The position numbers and the translations under genes are program-made. From assembly GCA_964603985.1 (NCBI GenBank), contig CAZRXG010000020.1, positions 1-64,000 on the forward strand: a stretch of 64,000 nucleotides of DNA, written 5' to 3'. The notes beneath the pieces are model-generated. The model was not told the DNA's origin and ran no database searches. It saw only the letters and a program-made list of their open reading frames with translations. Source of the stretch: CAZRXG01 sp964603985 (GTDB lineage: Bacteria; Chloroflexota; Anaerolineae; Aggregatilineales; UBA3940). Shown piece after piece: positions 17,379 through 24,667 of the stretch (position 1 is its first letter; each line of letters starts with the position of its first letter).

Positions 17379-18167
17379 ATGAGCGAGAGAAAACACGCCC
17401 AACGCGGGAGAGTCAGCCTGCTGGCCGCCAGCCTGATGCTGGTCGTGATCGGGCTGGCGCTGAACATCAGCGGGGCAGCCGTCGCTGCGGAAGGGCGGCC
17501 TGTCGCCCAGCCTGCCTCGCCGACCAACGTGCTCCAGTTGCCGACTGCCACCTCGACCATCATCGGCGGCCCGACGGCCACCCCCAGCCGCACGCCGACG
17601 ATCACGCCTGTGCTGGCCGAGGCCATCGGCGAGGCCAACCTGCGCTCCGGCCCCGGCCTGGACTTCGACCTCGTGGGGACGCTCACGGTCGGCAACCCGG
17701 TCCCCGTGATCGGGCGTTCGGTGAACTACCCCTGGCTGCTGGTCGCCTGGGAGGACGCCCCCAACGGCCAGGCCTGGGTGTTTGAGCAGTTGGTGCGTAT
17801 CACTGGCGATATCACCACCGTGCCCATCGTCGACGAGCCGGAGTTGCCCACCATCGACCCGACGCAGGCCATCATCCAGGCGACGGCCACCATCCTGCTG
17901 CAAACGCCCGGCGCAGCCGAGACAGCCACGGCAACCGCCTACTTCGCCCCGACCGGTGTCTACACCCAGACGCCAGGCGGCCTGGAGGCTGCTCCCGGTG
18001 GCCCTGCGGCGACCTTCACACCGCCTGAGCCGTACTACGATCCCGAAGTGCCTTCCTCCGACGTCGCTTCCACGCAGCAACGTGGCCCGGCCCCGGCGGT
18101 GCTGATCATCTCACTGGGGATGATGGGGATGTTGACGCTCGGCCTGGGGCTGCTGCGCCGCCTGTAG
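17379..18167 (+). CDS. Exported SH3-domain protein with C-terminal membrane segment
   Basis: A signal peptide or anchor lies at residues about 12-35. A low-complexity Pro/Thr-rich stretch follows. One bacterial SH3 domain is centred on residues 85-150 (ANLRSGPGLDFDLVGTL is the hallmark N-x-R-x-G-P motif). A second Pro/Thr-rich stalk leads to a final hydrophobic segment (VLIISLGMMGMLTLGLGLL) ending in Arg-Arg-Leu, which would anchor the C-terminus. Such domains usually bind cell-wall or surface polymers. I chose ATG 17379, before the signal peptide; the frame is open further upstream but would overlap tilS. Function is unknown beyond a surface-located binding protein. Terminator at 18182-18230. 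Confidence 0.8.
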   Translation: MSERKHAQRGRVSLLAASLMLVVIGLALNISGAAVAAEGRPVAQPASPTNVLQLPTATSTIIGGPTATPSRTPTITPVLAEAIGEANLRSGPGLDFDLVGTLTVGNPVPVIGRSVNYPWLLVAWEDAPNGQAWVFEQLVRITGDITTVPIVDEPELPTIDPTQAIIQATATILLQTPGAAETATATAYFAPTGVYTQTPGGLEAAPGGPAATFTPPEPYYDPEVPSSDVASTQQRGPAPAVLIISLGMMGMLTLGLGLLRRL

Positions 18168-18181
18168 AAACCAGACTCCAA

Positions 18182-18230
18182 CAAAAAACGCACGAAGGCC
18201 CACATGATCCTTCGTACGCTCTGCTTTTTA
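18182..18230. terminator. Bidirectional terminator
   Basis: ACGAAGG (18192-18198) pairs with CCTTCGT (18209-18215). A T run follows on the plus strand at 18225-18229 and an A run precedes at 18182-18187, giving T's on the minus strand. It sits between convergent genes. Confidence 0.7.
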
Positions 18231-18243
18231 CTCCTCTGAGCGG

Positions 18244-19008
18244 CTACGGCGTGGCCGTGCGCAGGTCGGCGTATCCCATCTCAATCATCCACGGGCACAC
18301 GACCGGCTCGCCCCATCCGTCGGGGGCCGGTGGATCGACCGGCAGCCCGTTGAAGCCCCTGAAGTACCCCGCCGGGCCGGTCAACTGCAATTGGGCAGCC
18401 TCGGAAAGCTCCGCATCGCCGACCGCGATAGCGTGGATGTGAAGCGGCGAGCCGGAGTACAACTCGCCGACATCCCGCACCCAGGCCGCAAACCCCGCCC
18501 GCCGCAGTGCCAGGATGATCGCGTCGAACTCCTCGTAGAGGATGTGATGCCAGTCGTTCAGGTCGCGCAGCGAGAGATCGACTGCGCCGCCGCCGTCGTG
18601 CGTGCCGAAGCTGGCTGCCTCGGCTGACGTATAAGACCCCTGTGTCAGTGCCTTGACGAAGTCTTGCGAGCCGTCGTAGAGCGTCTGGGCGTGCTTGAGC
18701 ATCCACAGGGTGCGCTGGTTGAGGATGATCCCCTCGCGAACCTCGACCCGCGTATAGTCGTCCGGCGGGCGCAGGCAGCCGAAGGGCGTCGGCGTGGGCG
18801 TTTGGGTGGCGGTCGGCGGCGGGAGTGTGGGCGTTGGTGTCGGGGTCGGTGTTTCTGTTCGAGTGGGGGCCTGCGTTGCGACCGGCGACGGCGGGGCGGG
18901 CTGGCCGTCCCCCGTTTCCGCCTGTGGTGAGGCCAGGCCGGGCAGGTTGCAGGCCAGGGCCGCAGCGAGGATGAGCGCCAGAGGAGCGAGGCGTTTGGGG
19001 GATCTCAT
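18244..19008 (-). CDS. Lipoprotein with peptidase M15-like metal motif
   Basis: Lipobox LILAAALAC puts lipidated Cys at residue 20. A long Thr/Pro repeat linker occupies residues about 40-76. The folded domain contains FGTHDGGGAVDLSL (His137, Asp144) and GSPLHIHAI (His190, His192). This His-x6-Asp plus distal His-x-His pattern resembles the zinc site of M15 D-Ala-D-Ala peptidases and related hedgehog-fold enzymes. A cell-wall peptidase role is therefore a reasonable guess, but overall family membership is not certain. ATG 19008 overlaps the stop of the upstream NeuD-like gene by four bases, so the two are translationally coupled. Confidence 0.7.
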   Translation of the reverse strand: MRSPKRLAPLALILAAALACNLPGLASPQAETGDGQPAPPSPVATQAPTRTETPTPTPTPTLPPPTATQTPTPTPFGCLRPPDDYTRVEVREGIILNQRTLWMLKHAQTLYDGSQDFVKALTQGSYTSAEAASFGTHDGGGAVDLSLRDLNDWHHILYEEFDAIILALRRAGFAAWVRDVGELYSGSPLHIHAIAVGDAELSEAAQLQLTGPAGYFRGFNGLPVDPPAPDGWGEPVVCPWMIEMGYADLRTATP

Positions 19009-19676
19009 GTGCTGATGTACCTCACGATGCGGCCCGGCACACCGACCACGACGGCGTGATCGGGTACGTCGGTGTTCACGAAAGCCCCGCCCGTGATGCG
19101 TGCCCCTTTACCCACCACGACGCGGCTGTTGATGCTGGCCCCCATCTCGATGACGACATCATCGGCCACCTCGACGTAGGTCGATACCCGCGCCCCCTGT
19201 CCCAGGAAGACGTTTGTCCCCAGGTGCGCGTGGTGATCGACGCTCGCGCCGACGCCGATGACGCAGTGCGGGCCGACGGTGCTCTCGGCGGCGACGATCC
19301 CCCCGGCCCGGACGATGCAGCCCGGTCCCAGCTTCGCCGTCGGCGAGATGACGGCCTGGGGATGCACAGCCGTTATCGGTGGGATGCTCTGCCGGTGCAG
19401 CATCTTGATCAGGCGGGCGCGCACGTCCATCAGGTCAGGCCCCAGCGCGATGATGGCGTGCAGGTCGCGGTGCTCCTCTGCAAGCTGGGGCAGCACGTCG
19501 TCGTCGCCCAGGATGCGCAGTGAGATGCCCTCCCCCACGCTGCGCTCGCTCAGGCCGAGTGCTTTATCCGTGCAGCCGATCACGAGCGCACCGTGCTGCT
19601 GGCTCAATATCTCGTAGACGACCCTGGCATACCCACCCGCGCCCAGGATGACGACCGGTCTATTCTGCTCGGCCAT
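19005..19676 (-). CDS. Sugar O-acyltransferase, NeuD/PglD-like
   Basis: An N-terminal Rossmann-like half starts VVILGAGGYARVVYEIL and is followed by a left-handed beta-helix of hexapeptide repeats (LGPGCIVRAGGIVAAESTVG and on). The SVDHHAHLG motif carries the catalytic His of the NeuD/PglD family. These enzymes transfer acetyl groups from acetyl-CoA to amino sugars used in surface polysaccharides. Length 223 is normal. GGGAGG precedes the ATG at 19676. The four-base overlap with the next lipoprotein gene suggests one transcript. No other nucleotide-sugar gene is beside it, so the acceptor is unknown. Confidence 0.88.
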   Translation of the reverse strand: MAEQNRPVVILGAGGYARVVYEILSQQHGALVIGCTDKALGLSERSVGEGISLRILGDDDVLPQLAEEHRDLHAIIALGPDLMDVRARLIKMLHRQSIPPITAVHPQAVISPTAKLGPGCIVRAGGIVAAESTVGPHCVIGVGASVDHHAHLGTNVFLGQGARVSTYVEVADDVVIEMGASINSRVVVGKGARITGGAFVNTDVPDHAVVVGVPGRIVRYIST

Positions 19677-19726
19677 AGCCCGCCTCCCATCGATCCGGCT
19701 GCTTTTAAGGTAGCACGGTCGGCGGT

Positions 19727-20968
19727 TTAGGGCAATAGGGACCGGTCGGCCAGCAGGTCAAAGGGCGGGTACACACCCAGTACTTGGCCTTTTGCGTCGA
19801 GCACGAGCAGGTTGGTGTGCCCCCACTCCGACGGCAGGCCGTCCAGCGCAAAGAGCGTCACTGCCACCACGCGCGGGTCGTCCAGCCAGGGTGTCCATCC
19901 GGTCTCAGGATACTGCGGATAGCGCCCCCCGTTCCCGTGCAGGGTCAGGTCGAGGTAGTGGGCCATCGTCTCCGCGTCAGGCAGGGCGGGGCCGCCATCC
20001 GGGGATGCCAGGTCAGCCGATTCGGCGTGCCGCCAGCCGGTCTCTGTGATCAGCACGGGCAGCGGTCCGACGCCGTAGGTCGCCAGCTTATACAGCTCCC
20101 ACTCGTAGCCGTTGACCCCGCGGTTGAAGACGCTCTCCGGCGGCTCGACGTGGGCCGGGTTGGCAGCGCCGTTCAGCAGATCCACCTGGTAGCTCTGCCG
20201 CCAGGGGCCTTCGGCAAACGGGCCTTGCGGGTAGGCGTGGCTGGCCCAGGCATCGATGTGGGCGAACACGTCCGGGTGGGCGGCTACCATCCCGTCGAGG
20301 AAGGACTCCTCGTCCATGTAGGCCGCACCATCGATGAAAGGCAGGCCGCCGGTGTGCGGCGCGTAGGCGTCAAATCCCGCGTTGAGCACCCGTGCGCCGG
20401 GATCGGCGGCGTGCAGGGCGTCGGCCACGTCAATCAGGAAGCGGGCGTAGGCGGCGGGGTCAGGCTGCCCGCCCCACTCATTCCCGTGATTAGGCTCGTT
20501 GCCCGCAACGACGAAATGCTCCCCGGTCGGCCAGTCAAGCGCGGCGGCAAAGTCGGCGTAGCGGGCGGCCACCGTGTAGTATGTGCCATCCGGGTCAGGC
20601 GGTGGGGCGATCCATCGATCCGCCTCCCGGTCGTAGACTGTCGCCAGGCGCAGGATGGGTGTCAGATGCAGGTCGGCGCATAGATCCATGAAAATCTGCC
20701 AGCGGTCGGGGTCAAGGTCGTCGAGGCGCACCAACTGGGTCACGTAGCCCCACTCGCCGACCGCCTGGCGGGCGCGGCGCAGGTGCTCCGGCCACACCTC
20801 GACCGGCCAGTGATTCCGCCCGTCGTCCAGCAGCAGGTAGACGCCCAGCCTGTTCGAGGTCGCCGGGATCGGGCGCGGCGTGGAGTCCGGTCTGGACGCG
20901 CAGGCGGCCAGCAGCACCAGGGCGGCACACAGCCCGCTCCCCCGCCGGAGGGCGTGTACAGTCCGCAT
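19727..20968 (-). CDS. Lipoprotein, glycoside hydrolase clan A-like
   Basis: Signal peptide with lipobox-like LVLLAACAS near residues 17-25, then a domain of about 380 residues with the look of a TIM-barrel glycoside hydrolase. FVVAGNEPNHGNEW carries the Asn-Glu-Pro typical of the acid/base Glu in clan A (GH5/GH39-like), and VLITETGWRH carries the likely nucleophile Glu after strand 7. It should act outside the membrane on oligosaccharides or be a binding relative. Substrate cannot be told. The start at 20968 shares one base with the stop of the EamA gene upstream (TGATG). The open frame reaches to 21292, but only the start at 20968 precedes the signal peptide. Confidence 0.72.
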   Translation of the reverse strand: MRTVHALRRGSGLCAALVLLAACASRPDSTPRPIPATSNRLGVYLLLDDGRNHWPVEVWPEHLRRARQAVGEWGYVTQLVRLDDLDPDRWQIFMDLCADLHLTPILRLATVYDREADRWIAPPPDPDGTYYTVAARYADFAAALDWPTGEHFVVAGNEPNHGNEWGGQPDPAAYARFLIDVADALHAADPGARVLNAGFDAYAPHTGGLPFIDGAAYMDEESFLDGMVAAHPDVFAHIDAWASHAYPQGPFAEGPWRQSYQVDLLNGAANPAHVEPPESVFNRGVNGYEWELYKLATYGVGPLPVLITETGWRHAESADLASPDGGPALPDAETMAHYLDLTLHGNGGRYPQYPETGWTPWLDDPRVVAVTLFALDGLPSEWGHTNLLVLDAKGQVLGVYPPFDLLADRSLLP

Positions 20969-21864
20969 CACCGTGCTGAGCTGCGGTGGACGACGTAAAT
21001 CCCGGCCAGTGTGACCACGCCGCCCACGACGTGCCACAGGCCGGGCCACTCGCCGAGAACGGGCATCGCGACCAGCGTTGCGACGATGGGCTGGCCGAGC
21101 AGCGTCACCGAAACCAGTGAGGCACGCAGGTGGCCGAAAGCGTAGTTGATCAGCAGCCAGCCGAGGATGTGCGTCACCAGCGCCAGGCCGAGCAGCGCCC
21201 GGTAGCTCGATGCGGGCAGCCCGGTCAGCGGGTGGCCCAGCGCCAGGCTCACGCCCAGCAGGATGATCGCGCCGACTCCCGAAAACAGCCACATGTAGGT
21301 CAGGTTGTCGATGTGCTGGCGGGTGTGCTGGGTCGTCAACTGGTAGCCTGCATACGCGACACTGGCAGACGCGGCCAGCAGGTTGCCCAGAACTACCATC
21401 GACGTGTTTTTCGCGCCGTTGGTGTCAACACTGTCCACGCCGACGATCAGCGCAGCCCCACACAATGCGATCACCAGCCCCAGCCAGTAAGCCGGGCGCA
21501 GCCTCTCCCGGAAGATCAGCCACGCTCCCAGCCCAACCCAGATGGGCGCGGTGTTGCCGAGCAGTGTGGCAGTCGAGGCGGTGGTCATCGTGAGCGAGGT
21601 GTTCCACACGCCAAGGTCGAGCGCAAAGAACAGCCCGGCCAACACGCCCCAGCCGAGTATCCTGCGTGGCAGCCGCGCGTTGCCGCGCCGCCAGTGGACG
21701 ATCAGGGGAACACTCATCACCAGTGTCGCAATCGCAAGCCGGTAGAAGCCGACAACGTCGCCGGTGGTGTTCGCCAGCTTGACGAAGATCGGTGAGAAGC
21801 CGATGCATAGCACACCGGTCACCAGTGCGCCATAGGCACGGACGTTAGCGGTGGATTCGCTCAT
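20968..21864 (-). CDS. EamA/DMT-family transporter
   Basis: A 298-residue protein with ten hydrophobic segments arranged as two EamA halves, as in drug/metabolite transporters of the RhaT/YdcZ superfamily. Examples are GALVTGVLCIGFSPIFVKL at the start and LGQPIVATLVAMPVLGEWPG in the second half, the latter being a conserved EamA stretch. Substrate unknown. The gene is coupled by one base to the lipoprotein hydrolase gene downstream. The start codon lies eight bases after a minus-strand TATACT, with no Shine-Dalgarno sequence, again a leaderless layout. Confidence 0.88.
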   Translation of the reverse strand: MSESTANVRAYGALVTGVLCIGFSPIFVKLANTTGDVVGFYRLAIATLVMSVPLIVHWRRGNARLPRRILGWGVLAGLFFALDLGVWNTSLTMTTASTATLLGNTAPIWVGLGAWLIFRERLRPAYWLGLVIALCGAALIVGVDSVDTNGAKNTSMVVLGNLLAASASVAYAGYQLTTQHTRQHIDNLTYMWLFSGVGAIILLGVSLALGHPLTGLPASSYRALLGLALVTHILGWLLINYAFGHLRASLVSVTLLGQPIVATLVAMPVLGEWPGLWHVVGGVVTLAGIYVVHRSSAR

Positions 21865-21872
21865 GGGGGAGA

Positions 21873-21900
21873 AGTATAGCGTCTTTGCAACACGGGTAAA
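21873..21900 (-). promoter_or_regulatory. Promoter of EamA gene, leaderless geometry
   Basis: On the minus strand TTTACC and TATACT (-10 at 21878-21873) are 16 bases apart, and the ATG begins eight bases after the -10 box. No ribosome binding site is seen in the short C-rich gap. Confidence 0.4.
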
Positions 21901-21910
21901 AGTGAACGAA

Positions 21911-21953
21911 AGCCAGACCCACCCACGCCGAGAACGCCGGGGATCGTCTGGCT
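21911..21953 (-). terminator. Terminator of the mannosidase cluster
   Basis: AGCCAGAC (21911-21918) pairs perfectly with GTCTGGCT (21946-21953). Read on the minus strand, the hairpin is followed by a T-rich stretch. It lies about 110 bases after the beta-mannosidase stop. Confidence 0.5.
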
Positions 21954-22059
21954 GCCCGGAAAGATGCTATACAATCATACGGTTGAAAACGGAGGAATAT
22001 TGCTGCGGACCCTTGCCCTTATCTGCTGATATGGCCGCGTACACACTTCCCGGTGCACG

Positions 22060-24606
22060 CTAGCGCCACCCGGTGGACACCATATCAGGTGTCAGTGGTG
22101 TCTCCTGGTTGGTCACCACAACCGTGCGGCTTTCCCCCGCGGCCAGGTCGAAGTAGTTATCGCTGAAGTGAGTCCGCTCGTCCGGCACGATCACGTGGAA
22201 ATAGTAGAGATATGCAGGTGCATACACATGAACCAGCAGTTCGTGCTCGCTGCGAGAAGACAGGGCGATCTCAGGTCCCACCACCGGGCGTTGTAAGTCC
22301 TTCACAGGCGCGAAGAAGTGGCGATTCGCCGGGAAGCGCTCCGATGACGAGCGCACGGCCAGGTAGTGAGTCGGCCTGGCGACAATCTGCTGCGCCTCAC
22401 CTCGCCAGACAACCCGGCTGCTGTTGGCCGGGACCTGTACCTGATGCCGTTCTTCCCATACCGTCCCCTCCGCGAAGGTGCCCAACTTGATCACAATCGT
22501 ATCGCTCACGTCTTCAAGCGTATCGTTCGTTATCCACAGCTCGCTCGTGCCGTCGTCCAGCGCCTTGAATGAGGCCAGCACCGGCGCGTACGCCCGCTTT
22601 ACGTAGAAGTATCCGGCCTTCCCAAAACCGTAGTAGTCGAGAATGCTCCAGCTCAGTCCGGGCCAGCAGTCGTTGAGCTGCCAGAGCAGCGTCCCCGAGC
22701 AGTGTGGTTTCCGGCGGCGAAAATGCTCGATCCCGAACTTCAGTCCCTCCGCCTGCGCGATCATGCTGAAGTCGATATATTCGTCGAGGTCCCTGGGCAG
22801 TCCCGTGACGGTCAGCATCAGATTATCGCCCTTGGTCTTGGGGTTGTCCTTGTTATGGTGATCCATCGAGGGGCTGTGGTGATAGAGCTGGTCGGATGGC
22901 ATGCACCGGCGCAGTGTCTCGTGCACGGGGGAGGCGTGCATGCCGAACTCGCTGATGAAGCGTCCTGTGTTCTCGGCGTAGTGGACGAAGGAGACATCCT
23001 CCGGTTTCGGCCCCGACGAGAGACGTTCCGCAAGATCTACATCGGCTTCTACCCTCACCGGAAGGCCGTGCCACACGTGCCAGTCGTGGACATCACCCTC
23101 CTCCATGCTGTTGGGCTGCGGGCCGCCGTAGGGGCTTCCCGGCCAGTAAGGGGTGAACCCGTCCAGATCCTGCACCACCTTGGGCATGATCTCGTCGTAG
23201 TACAGCGTGCCGAGGAGTGGAGTCGATTGCTCTTGCCCTAAGGTTTTCCCGTAGTGGTGGAGCATCTGGTTTTCGTTATTGCCGCACCAGAGCGCCATGG
23301 ATGGGTGGTTCCGCAGACGCTCGACCTGATAGCGGACCTCCGCCTGCACCTCGTCGACGAAGCCGGGGTCGTCCTCAGGGTAGGGCGCGCACGCGAACAT
23401 GAAATCTTGCCAGATCAGTATCCCCAGCCGGTCGCAGAGATCGTAGAACGCGTCGTGCTCGTAGATCCCGCCGCCCCAGACGCGCAGCATATTCATGTTG
23501 GCGTCCAGGGCTGCCGTGAGCAACTGTTCGTAGCGGTCCGCAGTCAGCGCCCCCACGAAGGAACTCGCCGGAATCCAGTTGGCGCCGCGCGCGAAGATTG
23601 GAACGCCGTTGAGGACGAACCGGAAGAAACGTGTGCCCGGCTCCTCCGGATCGGGTGATTGATCCAGTTCCAGCGTGCGAATGCCGACCTGCTGCTGCTT
23701 ACAGTCTAACTCGCTGCCGTCCTGGAGGATTGTGACCTGGAGCGTGTACAGGCAAGGCTCTCCCAGATCGTGTGTCCACCACAGACTGGGTTGCTCCACG
23801 GGCATGGATGCTTCGGCGACGAGCCGGTCTCCGCGATCCGTCAGGACGAGCGTCTGCTCGGCGACCGCCTCTGTCCCGTCCGGCGGTATGAGCGCAAGCG
23901 CAACCTCAATTGGCCGGTCGCCGGTGAAGCGCTCAACTTCCACCCTGGCCCAGACGAGCGCCCGCTCCCCCGCCGGGTCGATTTCGAGGGTTGCAAAGCG
24001 CACTCCGTGAATGGCGGCCTGACGCTGGCGGCGGATCTCGACCGGACGCCAGATCCCGACCGTTGGCAGGCGTGGCCCCCAATCCCAGCCGAAGCCAAAT
24101 TGGGCCTTGCGCATGAAGTTGCGCTTTGTCTCTATCAGTTCGCCGGGTCGCCAGGCCGGGGATGGTGCGTCCCTCACGTGATCCAGCGGCGGGTCGAAAC
24201 AGAGTGCCAGCGTGTTGGGCCGATCCGTATATACCCTGCCGGTTACGTCGAAGATGGCTTCGCGGAACATGTTGCCGTGTTTGCCCAGCGGCTCTCCGTT
24301 GAGCCAGATGGTCACGAATGTGTCCAGCCCGTGAAACACGAGCAGCAGCCGCTCTTGCAGTTGTGGTGCGTGATCATATGTGAACTGAGCGCGGTACCAC
24401 CATTCACGCTCCTCGACCCAGGCGCAGTCTGGCTCGTTGCGGTCGTAGAAGGGGTCTGGGATTCGCCCGGCGGCAACCAGCGCCTGGTGTACGTCTCCGG
24501 GCACCGCCACGTCGATCCAGTCACTTGTATCAAACTGCTCGGCAAAAGCGCCGAGCGTGACACCTTCACCCGGCGCGAAATCCTTAAGCCTGCACTGATC
24601 GAACAC
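22060..24606 (-). CDS. Beta-mannosidase (GH2)
   Basis: Exo-acting removal of beta-mannosyl residues from manno-oligosaccharides (EC 3.2.1.25). The order is that of GH2: N-terminal sugar-binding domain (DVAVPGDVHQAL, WWYRAQF, LVFHGLDTFVTIWLNG), immunoglobulin-like domain, then a TIM barrel with LRVWGGGIYEHDAFYDLCD, acid/base Glu in WCGNNENQM, and nucleophile Glu in FISEFGMHASP. The conserved FGWDWGPRLPTVGIWRPV is characteristic of mannosidases rather than galactosidases. No signal peptide, so cytoplasmic. I prefer GTG 24606, with AAGGAGAGG just upstream; the frame is open to a TTG at 24660. Lies 61 bases downstream of a GH94 gene and with it and an epimerase forms a cluster. Confidence 0.9.
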   Translation of the reverse strand: MFDQCRLKDFAPGEGVTLGAFAEQFDTSDWIDVAVPGDVHQALVAAGRIPDPFYDRNEPDCAWVEEREWWYRAQFTYDHAPQLQERLLLVFHGLDTFVTIWLNGEPLGKHGNMFREAIFDVTGRVYTDRPNTLALCFDPPLDHVRDAPSPAWRPGELIETKRNFMRKAQFGFGWDWGPRLPTVGIWRPVEIRRQRQAAIHGVRFATLEIDPAGERALVWARVEVERFTGDRPIEVALALIPPDGTEAVAEQTLVLTDRGDRLVAEASMPVEQPSLWWTHDLGEPCLYTLQVTILQDGSELDCKQQQVGIRTLELDQSPDPEEPGTRFFRFVLNGVPIFARGANWIPASSFVGALTADRYEQLLTAALDANMNMLRVWGGGIYEHDAFYDLCDRLGILIWQDFMFACAPYPEDDPGFVDEVQAEVRYQVERLRNHPSMALWCGNNENQMLHHYGKTLGQEQSTPLLGTLYYDEIMPKVVQDLDGFTPYWPGSPYGGPQPNSMEEGDVHDWHVWHGLPVRVEADVDLAERLSSGPKPEDVSFVHYAENTGRFISEFGMHASPVHETLRRCMPSDQLYHHSPSMDHHNKDNPKTKGDNLMLTVTGLPRDLDEYIDFSMIAQAEGLKFGIEHFRRRKPHCSGTLLWQLNDCWPGLSWSILDYYGFGKAGYFYVKRAYAPVLASFKALDDGTSELWITNDTLEDVSDTIVIKLGTFAEGTVWEERHQVQVPANSSRVVWRGEAQQIVARPTHYLAVRSSSERFPANRHFFAPVKDLQRPVVGPEIALSSRSEHELLVHVYAPAYLYYFHVIVPDERTHFSDNYFDLAAGESRTVVVTNQETPLTPDMVSTGWR

Positions 24607-24667
24607 GTGCCTCTCCTTGTCCGTTGAGGGGAACCTGCCAGGCGGAGCGCCAGATATCAACTTGCGC

